64,000 bases of DNA, taken from Isoetes taiwanensis (lineage: Eukaryota > Streptophyta > Lycopodiopsida > Isoetales > Isoetaceae). The notes beneath the pieces are model-generated. The model searched no databases. It was not told where the DNA came from and was given only the letters and a program-made list of their open reading frames with translations. The position numbers and the translations under genes are program-made. Below, one piece after another: positions 34,005 through 43,479 of this stretch; positions within the stretch are counted from its first letter, which is position 1, and each line of letters opens with the position of its first letter. The stretch is from the NCBI GenBank assembly GCA_021234155.1, contig JAJEKV010000010.1, forward strand, positions 6,050,871 to 6,114,870, written 5' to 3'.

Positions 34005-35384
34005 GCAGGACCTGTGCTTTCTAATGCTTTCTAAGCATGTTAAGATGCCATCCAATATATACTCAAGATGCCACACCTAAACTGGAAGTAAACAGACAAA
34101 ATGAGCTAACAATATCTCCTCTGCAAGATCTTCAACTCTGGGGCTATCTAAATCCAGCAATATAGATCCTATGTTCACTATTCTCTTCTAATAGCTGCAT
34201 TGGGGGACAGGAAGCAAGCAAAAACTAGTTTGAAACTATTGAAGACCTAGTGGTCACGATTTTTTTTTTTTACTTAGAAAAGGCATCGTCATCTGCATTT
34301 GTTCTTTGACAATTAAGAAGTTTATACAGTTCTGTTACCTCAAGTTCTAGTATCACTCAGGTATCACTCTTCAAGTGACATGCAGAATTAGAGCCAAAGG
34401 GTTAGACCCTCGCATAAAAGAATGGTTTTTCTTCTGTTCTATTAAATAATGGTTCCACCATACGTGCATCCCGCCGCTCGCGTTTCTGCAAATAGCAGAT
34501 CATTCAATAATTTCCAAGACATTAATAGCAATGTGATTTTACAAAAAACAAGTGAATTGAAGGATATTGTTATCGGACAAAGTCAATAACTAATGCAATT
34601 ATCCACAACTCTTCCCACATGAGCATTTTAGATCCATGATTTTGATGTTCTTATCTTATTTATTCTCTCAATGATCAGTTTTGACTCAGGATTGAATACA
34701 TAACCTTCCAATGCAACACTGCAAGGCTATAAATTCTCGCGGATGTATTTGAAAAACTAGAATAATGCGATGCATTGATCCCCTGCCCTGGTGAACATTC
34801 AATGGCAAAACTAGGACTAACTCTAATTTAATTTTGAATTCCACTGTTATAAGTAATGCAATGCTGCTTTTATTAGCTATGCCGTCAGGCCTAAGGCCAT
34901 TCCAGGCAGCGTAGTTAGAAGACTTATGTGTGGAATTTTTACACTTTTATAGAATTAGACCATGGAGCAGGCGACGGATATTATGTTCTTCGCAAGCTAG
35001 AGATTATGAAGAGAGAAAGAGAAAAAACATACACGACATAAAAATTAAGTAATCAACACTAGGCTCAAATTACGCCTATATTACATTAAAATTATACTGC
35101 GAAAACATATTCCAGTTTTGCCAGAGCGGCGCCGCTTTCCTTCCCCCTTTCTTCACAGGGATGCTTCTTCAACAACCGAATCTGGTGCTTCAACTGCTGA
35201 TCTGGTGAACAACCCGATGCTTCTTTCTTCTTCTGTAGATCCCCTTCTTTAGAAGCCTCTTATTTCTTCCTCTATAGATCCGGTGAAACCCCGACTACCT
35301 ACTAAAATATTTGCACTGTCAATCTAAAAAAAAGAGCCCGATGTTTGGTTTGTTTAATTCTTGGGTCTTAGAGATGATAGATTG
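34005..35384. mobile_element. 1.38 kb unit-3-specific insertion of unknown type
   Basis: Units 1 and 2 read straight through (GATAAATG-TAGCCCTTG), so these 1380 bp were inserted in unit 3 or lost from the others. No clear TIR, LTR or ORF. The flanking GATAAATG and GATAGATTG could be a degenerate duplication. The right part (35120-35310) has CTTCTTC-rich imperfect repeats (GATGCTTCTT, AGATCC). Confidence 0.5.
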
Positions 35385-35458
35385 TAGCCCTTGCAGGTGC
35401 TTTAGGGCTTCAGAGGCGGCCCAAGAAAGGAGCTACCAGTTTTGACAGATTGGTTTTG

Positions 35459-35739
35459 GGGTCAAAGCATGGAGGTGGGGGACACTTTTTGTGTCAGCGA
35501 CACATGGTGCTTAGGGGGTGCTTTCCGTAGCTATTTTCTTTGTATTTTTAAAAAATATTTTTCTTTTATTTTTTTTATATTTTTCCCTGAAACGCATTCA
35601 TATTACGCCTTGGAATACAAAATTTCAGCTTCATCGGAGTTATAGAAAAAAAGATAAAAATAAGTAAAATTTCCCGCATTAAGTGCTTAGGGGGTGCTTG
35701 GCTGGCGCAAAAATGCCCCCCAGCTCCATGCTTTGACCC
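35459..35739. mobile_element. 281 bp MITE with 20+ bp terminal inverted repeats
   Basis: The ends are GGGTCAAAGCATGGAG and its exact complement, extended by a G-rich run. TTTG is duplicated at both sides (35455-35458, 35740-35743). Units 1 and 2 show the empty site GGTTTTGGCAAATCC. GTGCTTAGGGGGTGCTT occurs twice inside. Confidence 0.9.
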
Positions 35740-35982
35740 TTTGGCAAATCCGTTTTGGAGGTTTTGGCGGATCGGTTTGTTCTTAGAAGTAGATGCTTCA
35801 TTCGCAAAAACATCTTGTTGAGTTTTCTTGCTTGCGTGATGCTCTGACTATTTTTTGCAGAGATTGCTTGCTTGTCTCTAGATTTTGGTCTGCAAATACA
35901 TTCAAATCTTGTATAAGGACCGATTTAGAGTGGATTTATTCACTGAAATAGAGCATTTTCCATTTGGAAATTTGAGCTTAGT

Positions 35983-36169
35983 GTTGATTACATCCCGTAA
36001 TCCACGGGAGGGGGGCATTTCGCCCTTGTAGGATTTTCGGCAAGAAGATTACGGCCCGGGCGGCACTCGCGCTTCGCCGCCATGCACCGCCCTACGGTGG
36101 TGGCGCCATCTCGAGATCCTACTGGGCGGAATGCCTCCCCTCCCGTGGATTACGTAGTACGTAATAACA
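35983..36169. mobile_element. Foldback MITE, unit 3
   Basis: Arms start at 35997 and end near 36153, as in units 1 and 2. The GC-rich loop is a third, different sequence. Confidence 0.7.
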
Positions 36170-39100
36170 AGCGAAATATGATGTCGAACTACGAGCAACA
36201 ATTAAAAGGTTAGAAAATACACACCCGTAGTTGCAATAGCGGAACAGAGATAGCTTAGTCCAACTGCATCCGGATGGCAAATTTGATTCGGAACCTGTAC
36301 TATGTGTGTGCGTAAAGAAACACAGACACATAGTACAACCCTAAAATACCACTTTCGAAATTTTGCATGTTTGAATTTCAAGTATACTTACCATGATTAA
36401 GGCGTATGCTAACATATGCTGGACAATGACACAACACATGTACCTCATCCTCAAAGATCCCACAACCACATACCCTGCATGCCCTGAGCTCATGTGGAAT
36501 ATCACTCCATCTGCCTAGCTCAACCCCAAGTCTGTGTGAGCTCAATCTCATCCTACATATGGAATGTCTATGTTTAACAGAAATGTTTCCTTGCAGATAC
36601 CCAGCCCCTTGTAACATGGGATTAATATGGCTTCTCTAGAACTTCTTCTTGACCGCGCCTTCTCTCCAACTCATACGGGTAACATCCACCATAACCCATA
36701 TTCTTATACTGTCTTTGTAGTGGTCTAAGTCATCTATGTGCATCCCCCCTCTGGCCATCCACCTCTCTATGTCTGCAAACCACCCCTTTGGGCGGGTCTC
36801 CTCCAAAGCCATCCTAGGCAGACTGTCATCTGGCATGACATAGAGCACTTTGTGCACAAGAGTCCTACAAAGTGCTCCTGCTTCCAAAGAGAGCATCCCA
36901 CACTCCACTAGCAGCTTATCATATGGTGTTTGCATTTTGGTTCCTAGTTCAACTCGAAAAGATCTCTTCTGTATTTTTTCAAATTTCTTCCATCTATCCA
37001 AGGCCAATCCTGGCCCCCAGACTTCGCACCCATATAGCACAATCGACTGCACCAATACAATATACAATTGTCTCTTCATGCCAAAACCCCATATGTCTGC
37101 CTTCCTCACCTTCTCTGCATGACGTATAGAGCTTTAAGACCCCCATCTGCTTTTTGCTCCGCTGCTATATTCCAATTCGGACTTTTGTCTACAACAAGAC
37201 CAAGGTATTTATAGCTGTCCACAATGTTGACAAGCTCTCCTTTATAAAACACCTTCACATGATCTACTTTAGTAGCCCCGAACACCACAATCTTGGTTTT
37301 AGCCATGTTCACCCGCATGCCTTTTGTATCACAGAAATTCTTCAAAATATCTAGGTGCTTCTGCAGACCTGCCACACACCTGGATAGTAGTACCACATTA
37401 TCAGCATACAACAGCAGCATCAAAGCATATCCATTAAGAGGTGACCCATCACCACCATTCAGGTTTATCCACTCTAACCAATTGATTTATGAAAAGACCA
37501 AACAACGTGGGGGATAACGGGCAGCTCTGCTTAACACCCATATGACTTTCCACATATTCATCACTAGTATAAGGGGAGGAGAGTTGGATCAGCACACCCT
37601 CATAGAGCCTCACCACTACATGTCTGTATGTAGAAGGCACCCTGAAAGGAACCATTCTATTCCACAAGTGCATTCTTCCAACCATATCAAAGGCTTTTGA
37701 AAAATCCACAAACAAGGCATATAAAGGTATCTTCTTCCCAACCACAGAGTCCACCATTGCCCTCATAGTGACCAAATGATCAGTTATGGATCTCTTGGCT
37801 CTGAAACCAGCTTGCCCTGTTGCTCTCACATTATTAACTTCAGCCCACGTGCTAATCTTAGTATTCAGCATAGTGATAAAACGTTTTGCATAAAAGCTAC
37901 ATATCATAATCATACGATAATTATTAGGATTACATTCATCGCTTGTCTTATGAAGAGGAACCGCCCGGTTGATTTGCCATGTGCGTAGGAAACCCATGAG
38001 CAAAACAACATTGAATAATTTCATTAGCACTTCTACCACACTATCACCAGCCCATTTAAATATTTCAGCCATAAGACCTTCAACATCAGCAGCTCTACCA
38101 TTAGACAATTTTTGGAACCCCCCCATATACGTCCTCCAAGGAGAAATGCAAGCATTCTTCATATGCACCACCCATTTTTGTATCCACTCCTGGTACATGG
38201 TATAGATGCTTAATATATTTCATCAGCACCCCAGCTTCAATCGCTGCACTAGTTTTTTGAGATGGCTTCAATCTATTCCAAAATTTCTTCGGATATGCAA
38301 ACAACTCCATTACCATCTGTTCATGCTTCTTACGCAGGTAGTTCTTTTTCTTCCCCTTAACCATCTTAATGTACTCCCTTCTTGCCACGACTTTTGCACC
38401 CTCCTTTGATGATTTAAATCGCCTTCTTTGGAGCCTACATTCATGATCAAACCATCCATTGCAAGGCAGCCCCCTTCTTTGTTAGTTCGAAACAAAGCAA
38501 GTGTTGGCAGCCTCAATAATCATCTGAGTAAGGGTGTGGCTGATATCCACCGCACTAGTTGGCCATGGAATGGTACTAGCCATTCTCTCACTGCAGTCTT
38601 TATACATTTGAGATTTATCATATCTCATAATAGGTTTAAGTGCTGACTGTGACACATCAGCATGTATAGGTAAACCAGCAATGTGTAAAGCAAAATAAGG
38701 GCTCATGGTCTGATTCAATATTGTCTCTTCCAAAAGTGAAACTAGCAACTTGTTGGGCAAAAGAGGGCTTCGCTAGAACATAATCTACCAACCCCTACAT
38801 GTGAGTGTTCCATTCCTGGAAACCTATCCATGCCATTATAGATGACCAAATTTAGACCACTACAAAGTGCTAACACATGATGCCCCTGAGGTGAAGGCCA
38901 TCTAATATTGTCCTGTGATCTCTTGTTCCATCCCGTTTCTGCCATTTCCATGTCATCCAGCATCTCAACCCATACTACATCCCCATCAGCAATAAACATG
39001 GCAGCCTGCCTTTGTGAAGTTCATCCGTTAAAATCCCCCATTAACACGACATCAACTATCTCACCAAATGAGAAAACATCTTGCTCTAGCTGCGCAAAAG

Positions 39101-39440
39101 GATCATCTCTATCCAAGTCTTCTGAGCTATATATCGGGGACCCTCGAGGTGGGTAGTAGCATCCAGCAATGTAAACATTACCAAATTGTCCAGGTACAGT
39201 AATCCAAATACACTGGAGAGTTACCTTTGCATGAAGGACTGTAACTAGATGCACAAACTCTTTTCTGACAAAACATGCATTTCCACCATACCCTTTGGGT
39301 CTCTATCCCTTATGTGACCAAATGGAATGCACCACCTTAAAATCAGCAATGTCAGGCAGCCCCGATTCCTCATGCTCACCTGTTTCCAAAAAGAAAGCAA
39401 TATCGACATTAGCGAGTAAACTGCCCATGGTTATTGAACT
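36170..39440 (-). mobile_element. Non-L1 LINE, longest copy
   Basis: A minus-strand non-LTR retrotransposon broken by frameshifts. The endonuclease (EEP fold) is at about 38742-39400: FLETGEHEESGLPDIADF, then VYIAGCYYPP and LMGDFNG. A linker follows (38100-38516, GKKKNYLRKKHEQ). Reverse transcriptase is at 37106-38198: QAGFRAKRSITDH, LFVDFSKAFDMV, GVKQSCPLSPTLF and YADN. The post-RT domain is at 36636-37109 and the C-terminal CCHC finger at 36378-36617 (CRVCGCGIFEDEVHVLCHC). The 3' UTR hairpin is at 36297-36336. The QAGFR..RS..DH and VDFSKAFD motifs resemble RTE/CR1/Jockey-type LINEs more than plant L1. Units 1 and 2 carry only its 3' half because the tandem duplication broke it at 37588. Confidence 0.85.
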
Positions 39441-40022
39441 TTGAGATATCATGGAGAGGTGAGTCCATAAAGCACAATGTACGACCTTTTTAGAACGTGT
39501 GAGGAGTCCAACCTATTCTGGAATACAATTCTAGTTTCAAAAGTGTATTCTGGAATATGCTTTCGTTTCTTCCCGAAGTGAAAGTGTATTTCGGAATACA
39601 CTTTTGCCTTAGGGGAAACGAAAGTGTATTCTGGAATACACTTTCCCTTCTGAGAAAAATACACTTTCTCTTTCGAGAAAACCGAAGGTGTATTCCAGAA
39701 TACCTTTATAGCCCTGCATGTATAAATATGTTGTATTCCCGAATACATTTTAGTAGTTTTTAGAAGTTTTTTAGCAGTTTTTTGGCCACATGTAGATCTA
39801 AAAAATGCCTCTCAGGTTACAAACTCTAGCTAGAAAAAGGTAGTTTATGGTAAATTCAGCACAAATTTACCATTTCTTACCAGAATACGTTTTAGCGAAA
39901 GTTTTGTCTACCTTTACAAATTTTAACAAGATTTTTTTTTTTTTTTTTACAGGAAAGAAGGAAGCAAGCGGGCACCCAAAAGAACTCTCAAGCTGGTGAA
40001 GAAGCCTCATCCATAGGCAAGG
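39441..40022. promoter_or_regulatory. Array of TATTCnnGAATA palindromes
   Basis: Palindromes at 39514-39525, 39546-39557, 39587-39598, 39627-39638, 39691-39702 and 39734-39745, with two more at 40411-40422 and 40501-40512. Their core TTCnnGAA equals a perfect heat-shock-element unit. Several sit in longer palindromes (39621-39644, AAAGTGTATTC and complement). Spacing is 32-64 bp. The array lies just upstream of the decayed methyltransferase-like gene. Confidence 0.7.
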
Positions 40023-40376
40023 GTGCAGGACGAGGAAGAGCCAGCGATTTACGAGAATTTTCAAACTCAGTGGTTTGTCACTAGGGGCACGACTGGAAAA
40101 TACAGCATCCTAACATTCTTGCATGTCTGCGGTGCACCAGGGCAAAAACGTTATGACGAAAAGGAATTCAAGTGCATGGGCACTATTAAAGACGTTTTTG
40201 AGGTTGCCAGTCAGTCTGGACAACAGGAACGTCTTTCATTTAAGACGTTCCAAGGGTTCATTATTGTCGAACAAGCGTTCTTCAGACTGGTCAGGGTGAA
40301 TCTAAATGCCCTGCACAAATATATTGCACATTACATTAACAAGCAGAGGCTCGCCGACATTATTAAAAGGGTATAA
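40023..40376 (+). CDS. Unrecognised ORF upstream of methyltransferase-like pseudogene
   Basis: A 117-residue frame, MQDEEEPAIYENFQTQWF..., with an aromatic/basic C-terminal half (FRLVRVNLNALHKYIAHYIN) and no motif I recognise. The same frame can be followed upstream, through one stop, to a splice-acceptor-like poly-T-ACAG at 39931-39952. A donor-like AGG-GTATAAG ends it at 40370, and an acceptor-like CCCTGTAG precedes the next coding stretch at 40593. It may be an exon of the same decayed gene, but the simple splice gives a frame mismatch. Confidence 0.35.
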   Translation: MQDEEEPAIYENFQTQWFVTRGTTGKYSILTFLHVCGAPGQKRYDEKEFKCMGTIKDVFEVASQSGQQERLSFKTFQGFIIVEQAFFRLVRVNLNALHKYIAHYINKQRLADIIKRV

Positions 40377-40592
40377 GTCGGGTTATAAAAACATGGTCTG
40401 ATAAGGTTCATATTCTCGAATACAATTGTTTCTTCCTTCCGTTCAAGTTTCGATTTGTTGTTGTAATTGTTTGCATCTTAATCTTCTTGTTCTTATTTCC
40501 TATTCTGGAATATGTTGCATTTTAACCTAGTGACCTCATTGGATCCATCTTCTGCATTTGGTGCTAAATGATACTTTTTCTGTCCCTGTAGG

Positions 40593-41275
40593 TACGAAAC
40601 AAATATTAATTACCATGGTGGAGGACAGAGGCTGCTGAGCAAGGTGGAATATCTCCATGTCGCTTACTGGAGTTTCGACAAAAAGTGCACTATGGAACAT
40701 TTCAATACAGCAGCCTGCCAAAATTTTTCGAATGTCTTAGAGTTTCCAGCGATGTTATAGAAGCTGTAGAACCCTAGTGCACAAGGCAGGATAGTCAATC
40801 ATTACCAGAAGCCACAAAAGTTGATTAACCATCTTCTTGATATGTTCTCACGTCCAGGAGATTAGGTGTTTGACGCTTTCTCTGGCTCTGGTACAACAAT
40901 TGCATGTGCACTTAAAAAGGGCCACAATTGTGTTGCCATTGACATTGACAAGGAGGCTGTAAACTTTATCAAGATGACATTGGCTACCTTACCAACTCTA
41001 CCAGACGAGAATTAAGAGTTAGGTGCTAAATCTTCATTTGATTTTGCCAAGATGACATCTTCAGAGATACAACCTCCGTTTACAAGCTCTCTGGAAGATG
41101 AAGCTACTTTTGCTGAGCTTAAAGAAGTAGCTCTAGCTACTATTCCTGAAGAAATTATAGACACAGACAAAGGTGAATCACTGGAAAAAGAGCAAACGAC
41201 AGAAAAGGACCAAGCTAAGACAAGCAAACAAAATGAGGAAGACTATGATTTGGACCTCTGCCTTGTCTTGTGCTA
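40593..41275 (+). pseudogene. Amino-DNA methyltransferase-like (N4/N6) pseudogene
   Basis: One frame reads coding-like over 680 bp with four stop codons. About 40807-40982 contain NHYQKPQKLINHLLDMFS, then VFDAFSGSGTT, then HNCVAIDIDKEAV. This is the S-adenosylmethionine-binding FxGxGT motif with the preceding helix (KP..LI..LL....PGD.V.D.F.GSGTT) of the N4/N6 DNA methylase family (Pfam N6_N4_Mtase type), and the acidic residue after strand 2 (IDID). The catalytic DPPY motif, which precedes FxGxGT in this class, is not seen. The C-terminal part (41052-41275) is acidic and ends EEDYDLDLCLVLC. No close plant housekeeping homologue comes to mind; mobile-element or ancient viral or bacterial origin is possible. 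Confidence 0.6.
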
Positions 41276-41661
41276 GATTATTTACTGTTGACTCTAAGCT
41301 ATTGCCAAATTTGATGTACTAAAAAAAATTTAAAGAAATAATTATTATTCTTTCTACCTTATTTAGATGTCCCCGAATTCCTACTTTCAGAGATTGTATA
41401 CTTATGTTTGAATTTTTGCCATTTTCAAGTGCTCTTTTTTACAAAACAAGATCATCACTTCAAAAGAACCCAAAATGTAGGAAAAGATAATCTGATTCTT
41501 TTGAAATTCCCAACTTCTTTCAAAAAGGGTCAATTTTTAAAGCATGGTGTTTTTCTAAAGGGAATCTTTGAAACGGGAGTGATGCAACACTCCCGTTTAA
41601 TTTGCAACAGTACTCTCCTAACAAAATAAAGGTAGTGTATTTGTACGACAGTTCAAAGCAA
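41276..41661. other. AT-rich stretch up to gypsy 2 insertion
   Basis: No gene recognised. It ends with the target duplication CTATG (41662-41666). The pre-insertion DNA continued at 47590. Confidence 0.5.
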
Positions 41662-41688
41662 CTATGCGTGACGACCATACAGGTCTTC

Positions 41689-41936
41689 GGGCAAAAGTAT
41701 ACTAGTGGGGTACAAAAAAATGCGACCCAGCACTTAGATCAGCACCCTGCACCTACTATTCTATCATAGTATTACACTTGTCATTCTTTGGAGCTGTTAC
41801 ATATTTCTATTGATTACCTAATTATCATGTGCTAGTACCAGTAACATCCTAAACAAGCTGCCATACATAGTGCTATATGAGGGTTGTCAGCATGTGTCCG
41901 GACGCCTGCTTTTGTACCCCACCAACATATTTTTGC
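41689..41936. mobile_element. MITE inside the 5' LTR of gypsy 2
   Basis: About 250 bp bounded by GGGCAAAAGTATACTAGTGG and a near-complement ending TTTTTGCCC; arms of about 30 bp with few mismatches. The 3' LTR lacks it, reading CATATGGGTATTCGTATC at the site. TTC borders both sides. Confidence 0.8.
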
Positions 41937-42004
41937 CCATTCATATCATACGAACATTATACTCGTATGTACAAAAGATGGTCGTCACACGGATACAAAA
42001 AAGT

Positions 42005-42080
42005 AGTTGCCGAGACAGGATTTGAATTTACAACCTTCTAGTTGCAAATCACACACCTTTGCCAAGTGCGCTATCAATAC
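42005..42080 (-). other. tRNA-like sequence in gypsy 2 5' LTR
   Basis: The minus strand reads ATTGATAGCGCACTTGGC (A-box-like D arm) and later GGTTGTAAATTCAAATCC (B-box-like T arm). The counterpart in the 3' LTR is better preserved. Confidence 0.45.
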
Positions 42081-42649
42081 TTGTTGAAGACATTCTCTCA
42101 CATCTTTCCTATATGTGGGGCTATTTCCAGGAGGTTCTAGGATATTCTAGAATCTACATGCATGTGCAACACTTGGCGTGATCTCATCCATTGTAGTGGC
42201 GCGATCCTAACATTGGCCTAGATATATAAGGAGGCACCTTCTTCTTGTCGAACCATTCCAGTTCAATGCCAATCTTAAGCCTTCTAGGCATCTGTCTCGT
42301 GTTCCTGCTTGTTTCAGGCTGTTGTACTCTTGATTCTTGTCGTCGATCTTGACGTATTTTCTCTATATTTTGTTGCATATTTTCCAAGTATTTTTCTTGT
42401 TTTCGCGTAGGTTCATGATAGTTTGAATCAGAATCCCCTTACCGGTTCTTGCCTGCTCTGATCCTAAGCATTCCCTTATCTATATTTGGTGGTTATCATC
42501 TCTATGGAGGAGATTTCATCCTTATTACAGCAGGTCCAGCAGCTTGTTCAAGTATGCCAACAGTTGCAGTCAGATAATAAGGAGTTCAAAGAATGGGTTA
42601 CTTCACATGAATCTGCTCTGGATTACGGTCATTAGAGCCTAAAATTAGC

Positions 42650-43404
42650 TTGCCCGAGAAGTTTGACGAAACTCGGTATAAGCTTCGTGGTTTTTTGAAT
42701 CAGATCAAGCTTGTGATCCAGCTCCATCCTCATAGATATCCTAAGGCCCAGGAACAAGTTGGGTTGATTGGTTCTCTCCTCATAGGGCCAGCTCTAAGTT
42801 GGTTTGCTCCTTTATTAGAGAAAGGAGCCCCAGAATTGCAGGATTTTGTTGCCTTCACTGCAGAGCTCGAGGCTTGCTTTGGAGACATCGATCGTCAGCG
42901 CACAACAATCACAAAACTCTGCAATCTCAAACAAGGCTCTCGTCCAGCATCAGTATATGCATCAGAATTCTCCCAAATTGCTGTAGATACAGCCTGGGAT
43001 GATGTTGCACTTCGAGATTGCTTTTGAAGGGTTTATGTGAGGATGCCAAAGATATGTTGTTATCTATGAAGGACCCTCAGAGTCTAGAAGAAGCCATCAG
43101 ATTTGCAATCTGTTGTGATAATCGGCTCTTCGAACATAGGCAGGAGAGATGTAGTCATGTCTTTCCAAGCTCACAAGCACCTGTTGCTACGCCTGCCCCG
43201 GTCCCATCTGTAGAATCCAGCAGGTCCGGGCCCAAGCCTATGCAGATTGATCGGGCGGTTCGAGGACCCTTGTCTGTTGCCGAGAAGCAGCATCAGAGAG
43301 AGGCTAATCTTTGCCTCTACTGTAGAGGAGCTGGTCATATTGCACATGGATGCCCTGTGAAGCGCCCAAATCAGTCGGAAAACTCCAGGGGCTGGTCCGA
43401 GTAA
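42650..43404 (+). pseudogene. gag of gypsy 2
   Basis: Two overlapping frames, 42650-43027 and 43018-43404, are one capsid gene with a frameshift near 43020. The first has the retrotransposon gag pattern (LLIGPALSWFAPLLEKG, LEACFGDIDRQRTTI); the second ends in a CCHC knuckle (CLYCRGAGHIAHGC). Confidence 0.85.
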
Positions 43405-43479
43405 TAGGAGTCTCTCGTCGGCTGGCCACCATTTCTCAGACTTCTTGCATGCTTCATGACAGGTTTATTCCATCAGATA

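Larger units (their letters stand above)
27259..37588. repeat. Tandem unit 3
   Basis: Third copy of the segment. Without the private L1-type insertion (27658-29848), the 1380 bp insertion (34005-35384) and the 281 bp MITE (35459-35739), the core is about 6.47 kb. At 37588, where units 1 and 2 jump to unit-start sequence, this copy continues through the rest of the LINE, marking the ancestral right flank. It shares the doubled 112 bp segment (from 33411 and 33523) with unit 2. Confidence 0.9.
41667..42420 (+). repeat. 5' LTR of gypsy 2
   Basis: About 754 bp because a MITE is inserted. TATATAAG at 42223. A tRNA-like sequence lies antisense at about 42001-42080. Ends TTCATGATA where the 3' LTR has CTCATGACA. 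Confidence 0.85.
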
